Assembly (NCBI GenBank): GCA_963744115.1
Contig: CAVUSI010000001.1
Location: 248,001 to 312,000, forward strand
DNA: 64,000 bases
Source: Chersky-267 sp963744115
GTDB lineage: Bacteria > Chloroflexota > Limnocylindria > Limnocylindrales > CSP1-4
Reading direction: 5' to 3'
The first letter of the stretch is position 1; every line of letters begins with the position of its first letter. The notes below the pieces were generated by a model that was not told where the DNA came from, did not search any database, and saw only the letters and a program-made list of their open reading frames with translations. Made by a program: the position numbers and the translations under genes. Positions 26,459 to 35,154 of the stretch are shown one piece after another.

Positions 26459-27432
26459 GGCCCGGCGGCCTTCGCCTGTGCCGCTGCGAGCCGGAGCTCG
26501 AGCGCCTGGAGCGGCGAGAAGTCGCGGAGACGCAGGAACGCCGCTGCGGCGGCGAGACGATCCTCGGTCGGGGCATCGGCTGAGGCGCCGGCGTGATCGG
26601 CGACATCGAGGAAGGCCGCGGTCGGGGCGAGGCCGATCAGCTCCGATTCGGCGAGCTCGACACCGGCGAGCCGGGCCTCGGCCTCGACGGCCTCCCAGAC
26701 CCGCCAGATCGGGGTGACGGAGAAGTCGAGCAGGTTCATCGAGACCTGGGCGCAGTCGGGGTCGTCGAGCCGGAACCCGTTGGCCTGGACCCGCGGCAGG
26801 CCGCCGCCGGACTCGCGGACCGACCGGGCGATGCTCTTGGCGAGTTCGAGGTCGGTGGACGCCAGGTTGATGTTGTAGGCGATCAGGAACGGACGCGCCC
26901 CGACGGCCATCGCGCCGGCACGTGGGTGGGTGCGGGCCGGTCCGAAGTCCGGGCGGCGGTCCGGATCCACGCCGATCGCGGCCTTCAGTCCCTCGTACTG
27001 GCCCCGCCGGACATCGGCGAGCTTCTCGCGGTCCGGACGGGCCGCTGCGCGAGCGTAGAGGTAGACGGGGATCGCGAATCGCTCGGCGACACGTGCACCG
27101 AAGGTCCTCGCCAGCGCGACGCAATCGTCCATCGACGTGTCGCCGAGCGGGACGAACGGGACGACGTCGACCGCCCCGATCCGCGGATGCTCGCCGCTCT
27201 GCTGCTCCATGTCGATCGCCTCGACCGCGACGGCGACCGTCGCCTCGAGCGCGGTCATGACGGCGTCGGCGTCGCCGGCCAACGTGAGGACGGTGCGGTT
27301 GTGGCTGGCGTCGCTGGTCCGGTCGAGGAGATGGACGCCCGGTGTCCCGGTGACCGCGGCCGCCAGTCGGTCGACGACATCGGAGCGGCGGCCTTCACTG
27401 AAGTTCGGGACGGATTCGACGAGCCGGTCCAC
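26455..27432 (-). CDS. ftcD: Glutamate formimidoyltransferase
   Basis: Transfers the formimino group from formiminoglutamate to tetrahydrofolate, giving glutamate and 5-formimino-THF. At 325 aa it is only the transferase half of animal FTCD; the cyclodeaminase half is a separate gene here (40716-41387). The family opening VESVPNFSEGRR (about 5-16), the HNRTVLTLAG segment and HPRIGAVDVVPFVPL (about 82-96) are present. FGPARTHPRAGAMAVGARPFLIAYNINL is the conserved core loop. The ATG at 27432 is right at the family N-terminus. Confidence 0.95.
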   Translation of the reverse strand: MDRLVESVPNFSEGRRSDVVDRLAAAVTGTPGVHLLDRTSDASHNRTVLTLAGDADAVMTALEATVAVAVEAIDMEQQSGEHPRIGAVDVVPFVPLGDTSMDDCVALARTFGARVAERFAIPVYLYARAAARPDREKLADVRRGQYEGLKAAIGVDPDRRPDFGPARTHPRAGAMAVGARPFLIAYNINLASTDLELAKSIARSVRESGGGLPRVQANGFRLDDPDCAQVSMNLLDFSVTPIWRVWEAVEAEARLAGVELAESELIGLAPTAAFLDVADHAGASADAPTEDRLAAAAAFLRLRDFSPLQALELRLAAAQAKAAGP

Positions 27433-27531
27433 GAAGGTATCGTGACAGGTCGAACGGGCCGCAACGAGACGGCCGGGCGCGCCGCCTGAGGGCGCGGCCG
27501 CGCGCGCCGTCCGTCGACCATCGGTGTCGCC

Positions 27532-27562
27532 TTGACTAACCGGTGTTAGACGATAGACTAAC
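27532..27562 (+). promoter_or_regulatory. Sigma-70-like promoter with embedded palindromic operator
   Basis: TTGACT (27532-27537) and TAGACT (27554-27559) are 16 bp apart and precede the MFS gene start (27587). The spacer contains the perfect palindrome CTAAC-CGGT-GTTAG (27536-27549), and a further CTAAC (27558-27562) forms a second inverted pair with GTTAG. This is what one expects for a repressor operator, e.g. of the TetR type. No repressor gene of that type is next to it. Confidence 0.65.
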
Positions 27563-27586
27563 GGGCCATTCGCCCTGGAGACCCGT

Positions 27587-28918
27587 GTGACCGCCTCCCG
27601 ACGGAACTTGCTGGCCCGCTCGCGCGACTACCTCAAGCTCTGGACCGCGGCCACGATCTCACTGTTCGGGACGCAGATCAGCCTGGTCGCGATCCCGTTC
27701 ATCGCGGTCCTGCTGATGGATGTGCCGGCCTACCAGGTCGCGCTCCTCGGCACGGTCGAGTTCATGCCGTTCCTCCTGTTCACGCTGCCGGCCGGAGCGT
27801 GGGTCGATCGGCTCCCGCGCCGGCTGATCCTCGTCACCGGCGACTTCGGCCGGGCGATCACGTTGATCTCGATCCCGATCGCCTATCAGCTGGGCGTCCT
27901 GACGATCTGGCAGCTCTACCTGGTCGGGTTCATCAACGGGACGCTGACGGTCTTCTTCGACGTCGCCGACCAGTCGTTCCTGCCGGCGATCCTCGAGCCG
28001 GACGACCTCGTCGAAGGCAATTCCAAGCTCCAGGTCAGCGGGTCCGCCGCGCAGATCGTCGGCCAGCCGCTCGGCGGCGCGATGATCGGTCTGCTGTCGG
28101 CGCCGACTGCGGTCCTGCTCGACGCGATCAGCTTCATCGCCTCCGGCGGGCTCATCTTCTGGATCCGCAAGCGCGAACCGAAGCGCGCACCTGCCGCGTC
28201 GGAGGATTCGGGAACCCGGCCCGGGATCCGGCGCGAGGTCGCCGAGGGCCTCCGTTACGTCCTCGGGCACCCGTACCTGCGCTACATCGCCGCCAGCACC
28301 GGGCTGTCGAACCTGTTCACGAGCATCGCCTTCGCCACGTTCGCGATCTTCACCTACCGGATCCTGGGACTGACCGCGTTCACGGTCGGGGTCATCGGCG
28401 GCGTGGGCAGCGTGGGCATCCTCGTCGGGGCGCTGGTCGCAGGCCGGATCGCCGCCCGGATCGGGGTCGGCCGGACCATCCTCGGGGCGATGGCCCTGTC
28501 AGGCCCGGCGACCCTGCTTGCCGCATTCGCCGAGCCGGGGAACGCGATCGTGATCCTCGTCGCGTCCGGGTTCCTGACCAGCATCTCCGGCGTGGTCTAC
28601 AACATCAACCAGGTCAGCCTGCGCCAGGCGATCACGCCGGAGCGGATCCAGGGCCGGATGAATGCGACGATGCGGTTCCTGGTCTGGGGGACGATCCCGA
28701 TCGGCCAAATCGTCGGCGGGATCCTCGCCTCGACGGCGCTCGGGGCACGGGGGGCACTGGTCGTCGGCGGCGTCCTCAGCTGCTTCGCCTTCGTGCCGAT
28801 CCTGATCTCCACGGTCCCGGCGCTGCGGACGATCCCGACCGCGACCGCGGAGGCGACCACCGAAGGGCCGATCGACGCCGACGCCCAGATGGCCAGCCCC
28901 GGCTCGTCGCTCGACTGA
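27587..28918 (+). CDS. MFS exporter
   Basis: A 443-aa major facilitator with 12 predicted helices. The loop after helix 2 reads GAWVDRLPRR (about 68-77), the MFS signature A region. The overall pattern (DQSFLPAILEPDDLVEGNSKLQ, ITPERIQGRMNATMRF) matches the EntS/MFS_3 subgroup of exporters for siderophores, macrolides or drugs. The GTG start has GGAG 6 nt upstream. It has its own promoter with an operator-like palindrome, so substrate-induced expression is likely. It lies inside the histidine-degradation region, but nothing links it to histidine. Confidence 0.85.
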   Translation: MTASRRNLLARSRDYLKLWTAATISLFGTQISLVAIPFIAVLLMDVPAYQVALLGTVEFMPFLLFTLPAGAWVDRLPRRLILVTGDFGRAITLISIPIAYQLGVLTIWQLYLVGFINGTLTVFFDVADQSFLPAILEPDDLVEGNSKLQVSGSAAQIVGQPLGGAMIGLLSAPTAVLLDAISFIASGGLIFWIRKREPKRAPAASEDSGTRPGIRREVAEGLRYVLGHPYLRYIAASTGLSNLFTSIAFATFAIFTYRILGLTAFTVGVIGGVGSVGILVGALVAGRIAARIGVGRTILGAMALSGPATLLAAFAEPGNAIVILVASGFLTSISGVVYNINQVSLRQAITPERIQGRMNATMRFLVWGTIPIGQIVGGILASTALGARGALVVGGVLSCFAFVPILISTVPALRTIPTATAEATTEGPIDADAQMASPGSSLD

Positions 28919-28942
28919 GGTCGGGCTCGCCGACCCTGCGGG

Positions 28943-30628
28943 TCAGACCTCGTCGAGCATCGGGACGTGGACGCCGCGCTCCCGGGCGACCTCGATCGCC
29001 CGTTCGTACCCGGCGTCGACGTGGCGGATGACGCCCATCCCGGGATCCGTGGTCAGGACGCGCTCGAGCTTCTCGTCGGCGAGCGCCGTGCCGTCGGCGA
29101 CGACGACCATCCCCGCGTGCTGGCTGTAGCCGATGCCGGTCCCGCCCCCGTGATGGACGCTGACCCACGACGCACCGGCCGCGGTGTTGACGAGCGCGTT
29201 GAGGATCGGCCAGTCGGCGATCGCGTCGCTCCCGTCGCGCATCGCCTCGGTCTCGCGGTTCGGTGAGGCGACCGACCCGCTGTCGAGATGATCGCGACCG
29301 ATGACGATCGGGGCGCGGACCTCGCCCGACGCGACGAGCCGGTTGAACTCGAGACCGGCCTTGGCGCGCTCTCCGTAGCCGAGCCAGCAGATCCGGGCGG
29401 GCAGGCCCTGGAACGGGACCTTGTCGCGGGCCAGCGCCAGCCAGCGATGCAGCCCGACCTTCTCGGGGAAGAGCTCCAGGAGCGCCCGGTCGGTCCGGTA
29501 GATGTCCTCGGGGTCGCCGCTCAGGGCGACCCACCGGAACGGTCCATTGCCCTCGCAGAAGAGCGGTCGGATGAACGCCGGGACGAAGCCCGGGTACGCG
29601 AACGCGTCCTCGACGCCCGCCTGTTGCGCCATCGCTCGAAGGTTGTTGCCGTAGTCGAACACGACCGCGCCGGCGGCCTGGAACGCGAGCATCGCCCGGA
29701 CGTGGGCGGCCATCGACGCCATCGCCCGCTCGATGTAGAGGTCCGGCTGCGCGGTGCGGAGGACGAGCGCGTCGGCCAGCCCGATCTCCGCGGGGACGTA
29801 CCCGCCGAGTGCGTCGTGGGCACTCGTCTGGTCGGTCACCACGTCGAAGCGCTCGCCCGCTCGGGCCCAGGCCGGCTCGATCTCGGCGGCGTTCCCGACC
29901 AGCGCGATCGACAGCGGCAGGCCGTCGGCCGCGGCCGTCCGCGCCCAGATGAGTGCCTCTCCCGGCGAGGAGGTCAGCCGATCGACGTAGCCGATGTCGT
30001 GGCGGCGGCGCGCCCGGCTGTCATCGACCTCGATGCAGATCGCGACGCCGTCGTTCATCGTCACGGCCAGCGGCTGCGCGCCGCCCATCCCGCCGAGGCC
30101 CGCGGTCAGGGTCACCGTCCCGCGGAGCGAGCCGCCGAAGTGCTGGCGGGCGAGCTCGGCGAACGTCTCGTAGGTGCCCTGCAGGATCCCCTGGGTGCCG
30201 ATGTAGATCCACGATCCGGCGGTCATCTGCCCGTACATCGTCAGGCCGGCCGCCTCGAGCTCGCGGAACGTCTCCCAGTTCGCCCATCGCCCGACGAGGT
30301 TCGAGTTGGCGATGAGGACGCGCGGCGCCCAGGGGTGCGTCCGGAACACTCCGACCGGCTTGCCGCTCTGGACCAGGAGCGTCTCGTCGTCCGCCAGGAC
30401 ACGCAGTTCCCGGACGATCGCGTCGAACGCCGCCCACGACCGGGCCGCGCGACCGGTCCCGCCGTAGACGACCAGCGCGTCTGGGTTCTCGGCGACCTCC
30501 GGATCGAGGTTGTTCATCAGCATCCGGAGGACCGCCTCCTGCTGCCAGCCGCGACAGCTGATCTCCATCCCGCGCGGCGCTCGGACGGGCCGAGCACCGG
30601 GCAACGCGTCGCCGAGCGAGGTGGTCAT
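28943..30628 (-). CDS. hutU: Urocanate hydratase
   Basis: Second step of histidine degradation: urocanate to imidazolonepropionate, with NAD+ as bound electrophile. 561 aa, the family length. Recognisable blocks are EISCRGWQQEAVLRMLMNNLDPEVAE near the start, the NAD-binding TAGLGGMGGAQPL (about 163-175), the catalytic-site region AYPGFVPAFIRPLFCEG with its conserved Cys (about 370-385), and WVSVHHGGGTGIGYSQHAG. The ATG at 30628 was chosen over a much longer open frame that runs through the antisense of hisD. It is divergent from hisD with only 51 bp between the starts. Confidence 0.96.
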   Translation of the reverse strand: MTTSLGDALPGARPVRAPRGMEISCRGWQQEAVLRMLMNNLDPEVAENPDALVVYGGTGRAARSWAAFDAIVRELRVLADDETLLVQSGKPVGVFRTHPWAPRVLIANSNLVGRWANWETFRELEAAGLTMYGQMTAGSWIYIGTQGILQGTYETFAELARQHFGGSLRGTVTLTAGLGGMGGAQPLAVTMNDGVAICIEVDDSRARRRHDIGYVDRLTSSPGEALIWARTAAADGLPLSIALVGNAAEIEPAWARAGERFDVVTDQTSAHDALGGYVPAEIGLADALVLRTAQPDLYIERAMASMAAHVRAMLAFQAAGAVVFDYGNNLRAMAQQAGVEDAFAYPGFVPAFIRPLFCEGNGPFRWVALSGDPEDIYRTDRALLELFPEKVGLHRWLALARDKVPFQGLPARICWLGYGERAKAGLEFNRLVASGEVRAPIVIGRDHLDSGSVASPNRETEAMRDGSDAIADWPILNALVNTAAGASWVSVHHGGGTGIGYSQHAGMVVVADGTALADEKLERVLTTDPGMGVIRHVDAGYERAIEVARERGVHVPMLDEV

Positions 30629-30679
30629 GGGCCCGAGTCTACGCCGCGGCGGTCCGGTCTCGGGTACGCTCGGCGGACG

Positions 30680-32029
30680 ATGCCGATCCTCGCCGTCCGC
30701 CGCTGGGCGGACCTCCCCGACGCCGAGCGGGCGCGGCTGCTCGCCCGGTCGACCGCGGCGATCTTCGCGCCGGCGCTGATGACGTCGATCGAGGCGATCT
30801 TCCTCGACGTCCGCGAGCGCGGCGACGCGGCGGTCCTCGACGTCACTGAGCGATTCGATCGCGTCCGCCTCGATCGTGGGCGGCTCGCCGTCTCGGAGGC
30901 CGAGATCGACGCCGCGCATGCCGCCACCCCGGCTCCGCTCCTTGCCGGGATCCGCGAGGCGATCGCCAACAGCCGCCTGTTCAATGAGGCCCAGCTCGCC
31001 GCGAGCGCCGGGGACTGGCAACGCGAGGTCCGGCCGGGGTTCCTGCTCGGCGAACGTTTCGCACCGATCCCTCGCGTCGGCCTGTTCGTGCCGACCGGCA
31101 AGGCGTCCTATCCGTCGGTCCTCTGCCAGGTCGGCACGCCGGCGGTCGTGGCCAGGGTGCCCGAGATCGTCGTCGTCGTGCCGCCGATCCCAGGGTCAGC
31201 GGACGGCTCGGTGGACCCGGCGACCCTCGCGGTCGCTCGCGAGCTCGGGATCGAGCGCGTCTTCCGGGCGAACGGTCCGGCCGCGATCGCCGCGCTGACG
31301 TTCGGGACCGAGACCATCCCGCGCGTGCTGAAGGTCGTCGGTCCCGGCTCCCCCGCCGTCACCGCGGCCCAGGTCCTGGCCCAGCGGTTCGGGGTCGCGA
31401 CGCAGATGCTGTGCGGGCCGTCCGAGAGCCTGCTGATCGCGGACGACTCGGCCGATCCGTGGCGGCTGGCGATCGACCTCCTCAACGAGGCCGAGCACGG
31501 CGCCGATTCGGCCGCGACGCTCGTCACGGACTCGGTCGAGCTCGCCGCGGCGGTCGAGGCGGCGGTCGCCGACCAAGTCCGCGGGCTGCCGGACGTCCGC
31601 GCCGCAGCCGCCCGGGCGGTGCTCTCCGACCTGGGCGGCGTCGTCCTGGTCGATTCCATGGAGGCGGCCGTGGCCTTCGCCGACCTCTACGCCGCGGAGC
31701 ACATCCAGATCGCGACCCGGGACCCTGAAGCGACCCTGGCGCTCCTCCACTACGCCGGCGAGGCCCTCCTCGGGCAGGACACCCCGATCGGGGCGTCGAG
31801 CTATTCGATCGGGATCCCGGCGACCCTCCCGACCGGTGGCTACGCCCGGCTCAACGGCGGGGTGACGGCCCGGACGTTCATGACCTCGACGTCCACCGCC
31901 CGCCTGACGTCCGAGGCACTGGCCGGTCTGGCCGAGCCGACCCTCGCCCTCGCGGATCATGAAGGCTTCCCGGCTCACGCCAACGCGTTCCGCCTGCGCG
32001 GACTCGGTCCCGACCGCCACCAGACCTAG
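30680..32029 (+). CDS. hisD: Histidinol dehydrogenase family protein
   Basis: 449 aa. The enzyme oxidises histidinol to histidine with two NAD+. The family motifs are VGLFVPTGKASYPSVLCQ (about 134-151; usually VPGGxAxYPS), LCGPSESLLIAD, NEAEHGADSAATLVT with the metal-binding His, and YAAEHIQI with the catalytic Glu-His pair. The ending (GGYARLNGGVTARTFMTS) is also as in HisD. In this context, divergent from hutU, it may serve use of histidinol rather than synthesis of histidine; no other his biosynthesis gene lies next to it. Related sugar-alcohol dehydrogenases exist, so the substrate is not certain. Confidence 0.85.
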   Translation: MPILAVRRWADLPDAERARLLARSTAAIFAPALMTSIEAIFLDVRERGDAAVLDVTERFDRVRLDRGRLAVSEAEIDAAHAATPAPLLAGIREAIANSRLFNEAQLAASAGDWQREVRPGFLLGERFAPIPRVGLFVPTGKASYPSVLCQVGTPAVVARVPEIVVVVPPIPGSADGSVDPATLAVARELGIERVFRANGPAAIAALTFGTETIPRVLKVVGPGSPAVTAAQVLAQRFGVATQMLCGPSESLLIADDSADPWRLAIDLLNEAEHGADSAATLVTDSVELAAAVEAAVADQVRGLPDVRAAAARAVLSDLGGVVLVDSMEAAVAFADLYAAEHIQIATRDPEATLALLHYAGEALLGQDTPIGASSYSIGIPATLPTGGYARLNGGVTARTFMTSTSTARLTSEALAGLAEPTLALADHEGFPAHANAFRLRGLGPDRHQT

Positions 32030-32746
32030 GGCCGGAGCGCGGCCAGGAGCTGCTCGCCGAGGCGTTGCTCGCCGAACGCCGAGATCGAGACGATCTCGTT
32101 GGGTGCGTCGAGGCGGACGTGATAGGTGCTGACCCCGCCGTCGCACGTCCCGATGTAGACGGTCCGCCCGGCGATCGTCGTCTCGGCGTGGCCGGTGACC
32201 CCGCCCGACTGCGAGCAGGCGCCCTCGTCGAAGCTGTCGCGCCACGACCGGAAGTACGAGGCGTCGAAGACCCCCGGTCGAAGGGCCATGACGGAGGTGT
32301 AGGCGAAGTCGTTCGTCGCCGGGTCGATCACGAACGCCTGGGCCATCCGCTCGACGCTCTCGGCGAGGAGCGGGTCATCCGTTCCGGCGGGTTTGGCGAT
32401 GGTGGCGACCGGCAACCCGGAGATCGTCGTCGGCAGCACCTCGAGGAGCGTCTGGTCGATCGCTACCGACCCGCTCGCGGCTCCCGACGCCGCGACCCCG
32501 GATGCCGGCGGTCCGGCGGACGCCGAAGTCGCCGGGGAGGCCGGGGCCGTGCCCGATGCGCCGACGGACGGCGGCGGCGGGACGTCCGTCGTCGCCGCGG
32601 AGGCAGGCGGGCTCGACGCCGCCCCGGACGCACTGGCGGAGGAGAGGGCCGATGGTCCGGCACACGCGGTGCACGCGAGCGACCAGGCCGACCAGGGCGA
32701 TCCCTCGAACCACGCGGCCGGCGCGTCCGACCCTAGCCGAGCTCAC
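32026..32746 (-). CDS. Lipoprotein of unknown function, frameshifted within the signal peptide
   Basis: The main frame encodes a Ser/Ala/Pro-rich linker followed by a ~130-aa globular part (TTISGLPVATIAKPAG ... VYIGTCDGGVSTYHVRL). It has no usable start: reading back it reaches a lipobox-like LACTAC and then an in-frame stop. One base shifted (+1), the GTG at 32746 opens a good signal peptide (RVVRGIALVGL) that would join at about 32680. Removing one G there gives a signal with LSLAC lipobox. So the original gene was probably one lipoprotein of about 239 aa. The 5' end overlaps the upstream GNAT gene stop (32733). Confidence 0.68.
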
Positions 32747-33509
32747 GGCGGACCACCGGGTACCGTTCGTCGTCGATGGCCAGACCGAAGCCGACTGTCA
32801 GCCAGAACGCCGTCGTCGCGCCGCTGGTGGCGTCGGGCCGGGCCCCGACCTCCGGGTACGCCTCGACCGCCGCGAACCCGCGGGCGGCGAGATCGTCGCA
32901 GACGGCCTCGACGAGCCGCTGGGCGTGGCCGGCGTGCCGCGCCTCCGGGGTCGTGGCGATGCAGGTGATGACCGCGGGGAGCGGGGCCGCCGGCAGCTTC
33001 GGATAGAGGTCGCGCAGGGTCAGCGCCCGCGGGTAGGCGGACAGCGGTCCGAACTGGGCGTAGGCCGCCGCGACGTCGTCGACCAGCAGCACCTTGGCGT
33101 AGCTCCCGAAGACGCCGAGCCCACGACCGAGCAGCCCGAGCTTGCGCGGGGCGTCGGCCCCGACCGTCGGTCGCTTGGGCCGGGTCGGGGCGAACGGGTT
33201 CTCCGCGAGTGGGTCGTCGTCGCCCACCAGGAAGGGATTCGCGGCCGGAGCAGCGGTCCGTGGCGGTGCGAACGGGTTGGTGGCGGGCTCGTCGTCGGCC
33301 GGCTCTCCGAACGGGTTCGGCCGCCGCGGCGAGCCGGCACTGGTCGGGCCCGATCCCGGCTCGAGCCAGCTGAGACGAGCCGCCTTCGAGCCGCGGGCGG
33401 CGTCCTCCCAGTAGTCGCACGAGCGATGGTCGAAGCCGGGGTCGGCACACGGCGGGATCCGCTGGAACCCGGTCGCGTCGACGACGTCGATGATGCGGAT
33501 GTCGACCAC
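32733..33509 (-). CDS. GNAT-type protein with four regularly spaced NPF motifs
   Basis: 258 aa. The N-terminal ~60 residues (CADPGFDHRSCDYWEDAARGSKAARLSWL) carry two cysteines. A disordered linker holds NPF at residues 65, 78, 91 and 104, exactly 13 residues apart. The C-terminal half is a GNAT acetyltransferase fold: AVITCIATTPEARHAGHAQRLVEAVCDDLAARGF contains the acetyl-CoA-binding R/Q-x-x-G-x-A-like loop (here RHAGHA), followed by TAFWLTVGFGLAIDDERYP. Substrate unknown. It starts at an ATG 9 bp after the hutH stop and probably belongs to its transcript. Confidence 0.78.
   Translation of the reverse strand: MVDIRIIDVVDATGFQRIPPCADPGFDHRSCDYWEDAARGSKAARLSWLEPGSGPTSAGSPRRPNPFGEPADDEPATNPFAPPRTAAPAANPFLVGDDDPLAENPFAPTRPKRPTVGADAPRKLGLLGRGLGVFGSYAKVLLVDDVAAAYAQFGPLSAYPRALTLRDLYPKLPAAPLPAVITCIATTPEARHAGHAQRLVEAVCDDLAARGFAAVEAYPEVGARPDATSGATTAFWLTVGFGLAIDDERYPVVRRELG
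33162..33317 (-). repeat. Four tandem 13-residue units beginning NPF
   Basis: Within the GNAT protein, four consecutive 39-bp units each begin with codons for Asn-Pro-Phe; the rest of each unit is acidic, Pro- and Ala-rich and diverges. Units start at residues 65, 78, 91 and 104. The exact period with variable filler suggests old duplications kept for the NPF motif itself. Confidence 0.8.
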
Positions 33510-33518
33510 TGCCCGAGC

Positions 33519-35096
33519 CTACGACCGGCCTTCGTCGACCAGCCCGGCCAGCTCGCCGGATCGGACCAGGGCGAGGGCGGCGGTCAGGTCCGGACCGGGC
33601 TCGCGGTCCCCGTCGAGATGGGGGACGACCGCCCGGACTCGGCGCTGCGCTTCCGCCACACCGATCCCCGGCGCGGTTCCCGGCGACAGCGCCGACCGGG
33701 CGTCGAGCGCCTGGGCGGCGACGACCAGCTCGATGGCCAGGATGCGCTCGACGTTGGCCACCACCGCGCGGGTGTGGCGGGCCGAGATCGAGCCCATCGA
33801 GACGTGGTCCTCCTGGTTGGCGCTGGTCGGGATCGAGTCGACCGACGCCGGATGCGCCAGGACCTTGTCCTCGGACACCAGGGCTGCGGCGGTGTACTGG
33901 TAGATCATCATCCCGGAATCGACCCCGGACGAGGCCGCCAGGAACGCCGGCAGCCCGCCGTTGAGCCGGGCGTCGACGAGCAGCGCCGTCCGCCGCTCCG
34001 AGATCGAGCCGAGCTCGGCCACGGCGATCTTCGCGAAGTCGAGCGCAAGGGCGATGGGCTCGCCGTGGAAGTTGCCGCCGCTGATGACCAGCCCGCCCCC
34101 GGTCGCCACCGCATCCTTCGGAGCGACCCCGCCGCCGGGGAAGATCAGCGGATTGTCGGTCGCGCTGTTCAATTCGATGTCGAGGACCCGCCGGAGGTGG
34201 TCGAGTGCGTCCCGGACCGCGCCGTGGACCTGCGGGACGCAGCGCAGGGAGTACGGATCCTGGACCTTGTGGGCGTGACCGTGGTGGCTGAGCTGAAGGG
34301 TCGATCCGCGCAGCAGGTGACGCAGCTCGGCCGCGACCTCGATCTGCCCGGGGTGGGGACGGGCGAGCTGGTACGCCGCCGAGAACGCGACCTCGGTCCC
34401 GAGCAGCGCCTCGACGCTCATCGCGGCGGCCACGCTCGCGGTCCGGGTCAGCCGATCGGCATCGGCCAGGGCCAGCGCCCCGAGCGCCCCCATCATCTGG
34501 GTCCCGTTGAGGAGCGCGAGACCCTCCTTCGCCTCGAGCCGGAGCGGCTCCAGGCCGGTCTCCCGGAGCGCCTCCGCCCCGGGCATCCGTCGACCACCGA
34601 GGTCGACCTCGCCGCGGCCGATGAGCGGCAGCGCGAGGTGCGCCAGCGGGGCCAGGTCACCGGACGCGCCGAGCGAACCCTGCTCGGGGACGACCGGGTG
34701 GATGCCGGCGGCCAGGAAGGCGAGGAGGCGGTCGATGACGAGCGGTCGACAGCCGCTGTGACCCAGGGCGAGGGTGTTCGCCCGGAGCAGGAGCATCGCC
34801 CGGACGACCTCCTCGGGGAAGGCCGGGCCGACCCCAGCGGCGTGGCTCATCAGGAGGTTTTCCTGGAGCCGACCGGTGTCTTCCGGGCGGATCGTCACGC
34901 TCGCCAGGTCGCCGAAGCCGGTGGTCACGCCGTACGCCACGGCCCCGCTGGCGACCAGCCCGTCGACGACATCGCGGGCCTCCTGGACCCGCCCACGAGC
35001 CGCCTCATCGAGCTCGGCGCGGGCGCCGTGCCGGGCGACCGCCTCGATATCGTCGATCGTCAGGGCGGCTCCGGTCAGGACCACGGTACCGGTCAC
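33519..35096 (-). CDS. hutH: Histidine ammonia-lyase
   Basis: First step of histidine degradation: histidine to trans-urocanate plus ammonia. 525 aa. The electrophilic MIO cofactor forms from Ala144-Ser145-Gly146 in GSLGASGDLAPLAHLAL, and the catalytic Tyr55 lies in YGVTTGFGDLAS. LNGTQMMGALGALAL, VQDPYSLRCVPQVHG, NSATDNPLIF, SGGNFHGEP and STANQEDHVSM-like SANQEDHVSMG are all in place. The ATG at 35096 begins just before the conserved VVLTGAALTIDDI strand. Divergent from the DedA gene; the GNAT gene follows on the same strand. Confidence 0.96.
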   Translation of the reverse strand: MTGTVVLTGAALTIDDIEAVARHGARAELDEAARGRVQEARDVVDGLVASGAVAYGVTTGFGDLASVTIRPEDTGRLQENLLMSHAAGVGPAFPEEVVRAMLLLRANTLALGHSGCRPLVIDRLLAFLAAGIHPVVPEQGSLGASGDLAPLAHLALPLIGRGEVDLGGRRMPGAEALRETGLEPLRLEAKEGLALLNGTQMMGALGALALADADRLTRTASVAAAMSVEALLGTEVAFSAAYQLARPHPGQIEVAAELRHLLRGSTLQLSHHGHAHKVQDPYSLRCVPQVHGAVRDALDHLRRVLDIELNSATDNPLIFPGGGVAPKDAVATGGGLVISGGNFHGEPIALALDFAKIAVAELGSISERRTALLVDARLNGGLPAFLAASSGVDSGMMIYQYTAAALVSEDKVLAHPASVDSIPTSANQEDHVSMGSISARHTRAVVANVERILAIELVVAAQALDARSALSPGTAPGIGVAEAQRRVRAVVPHLDGDREPGPDLTAALALVRSGELAGLVDEGRS

Positions 35097-35154
35097 GATG
35101 TCGAGGATAGTCGGCTATGCTGCCCGCCGTCCCCCGTCCACGCCGGAGCGAGTC

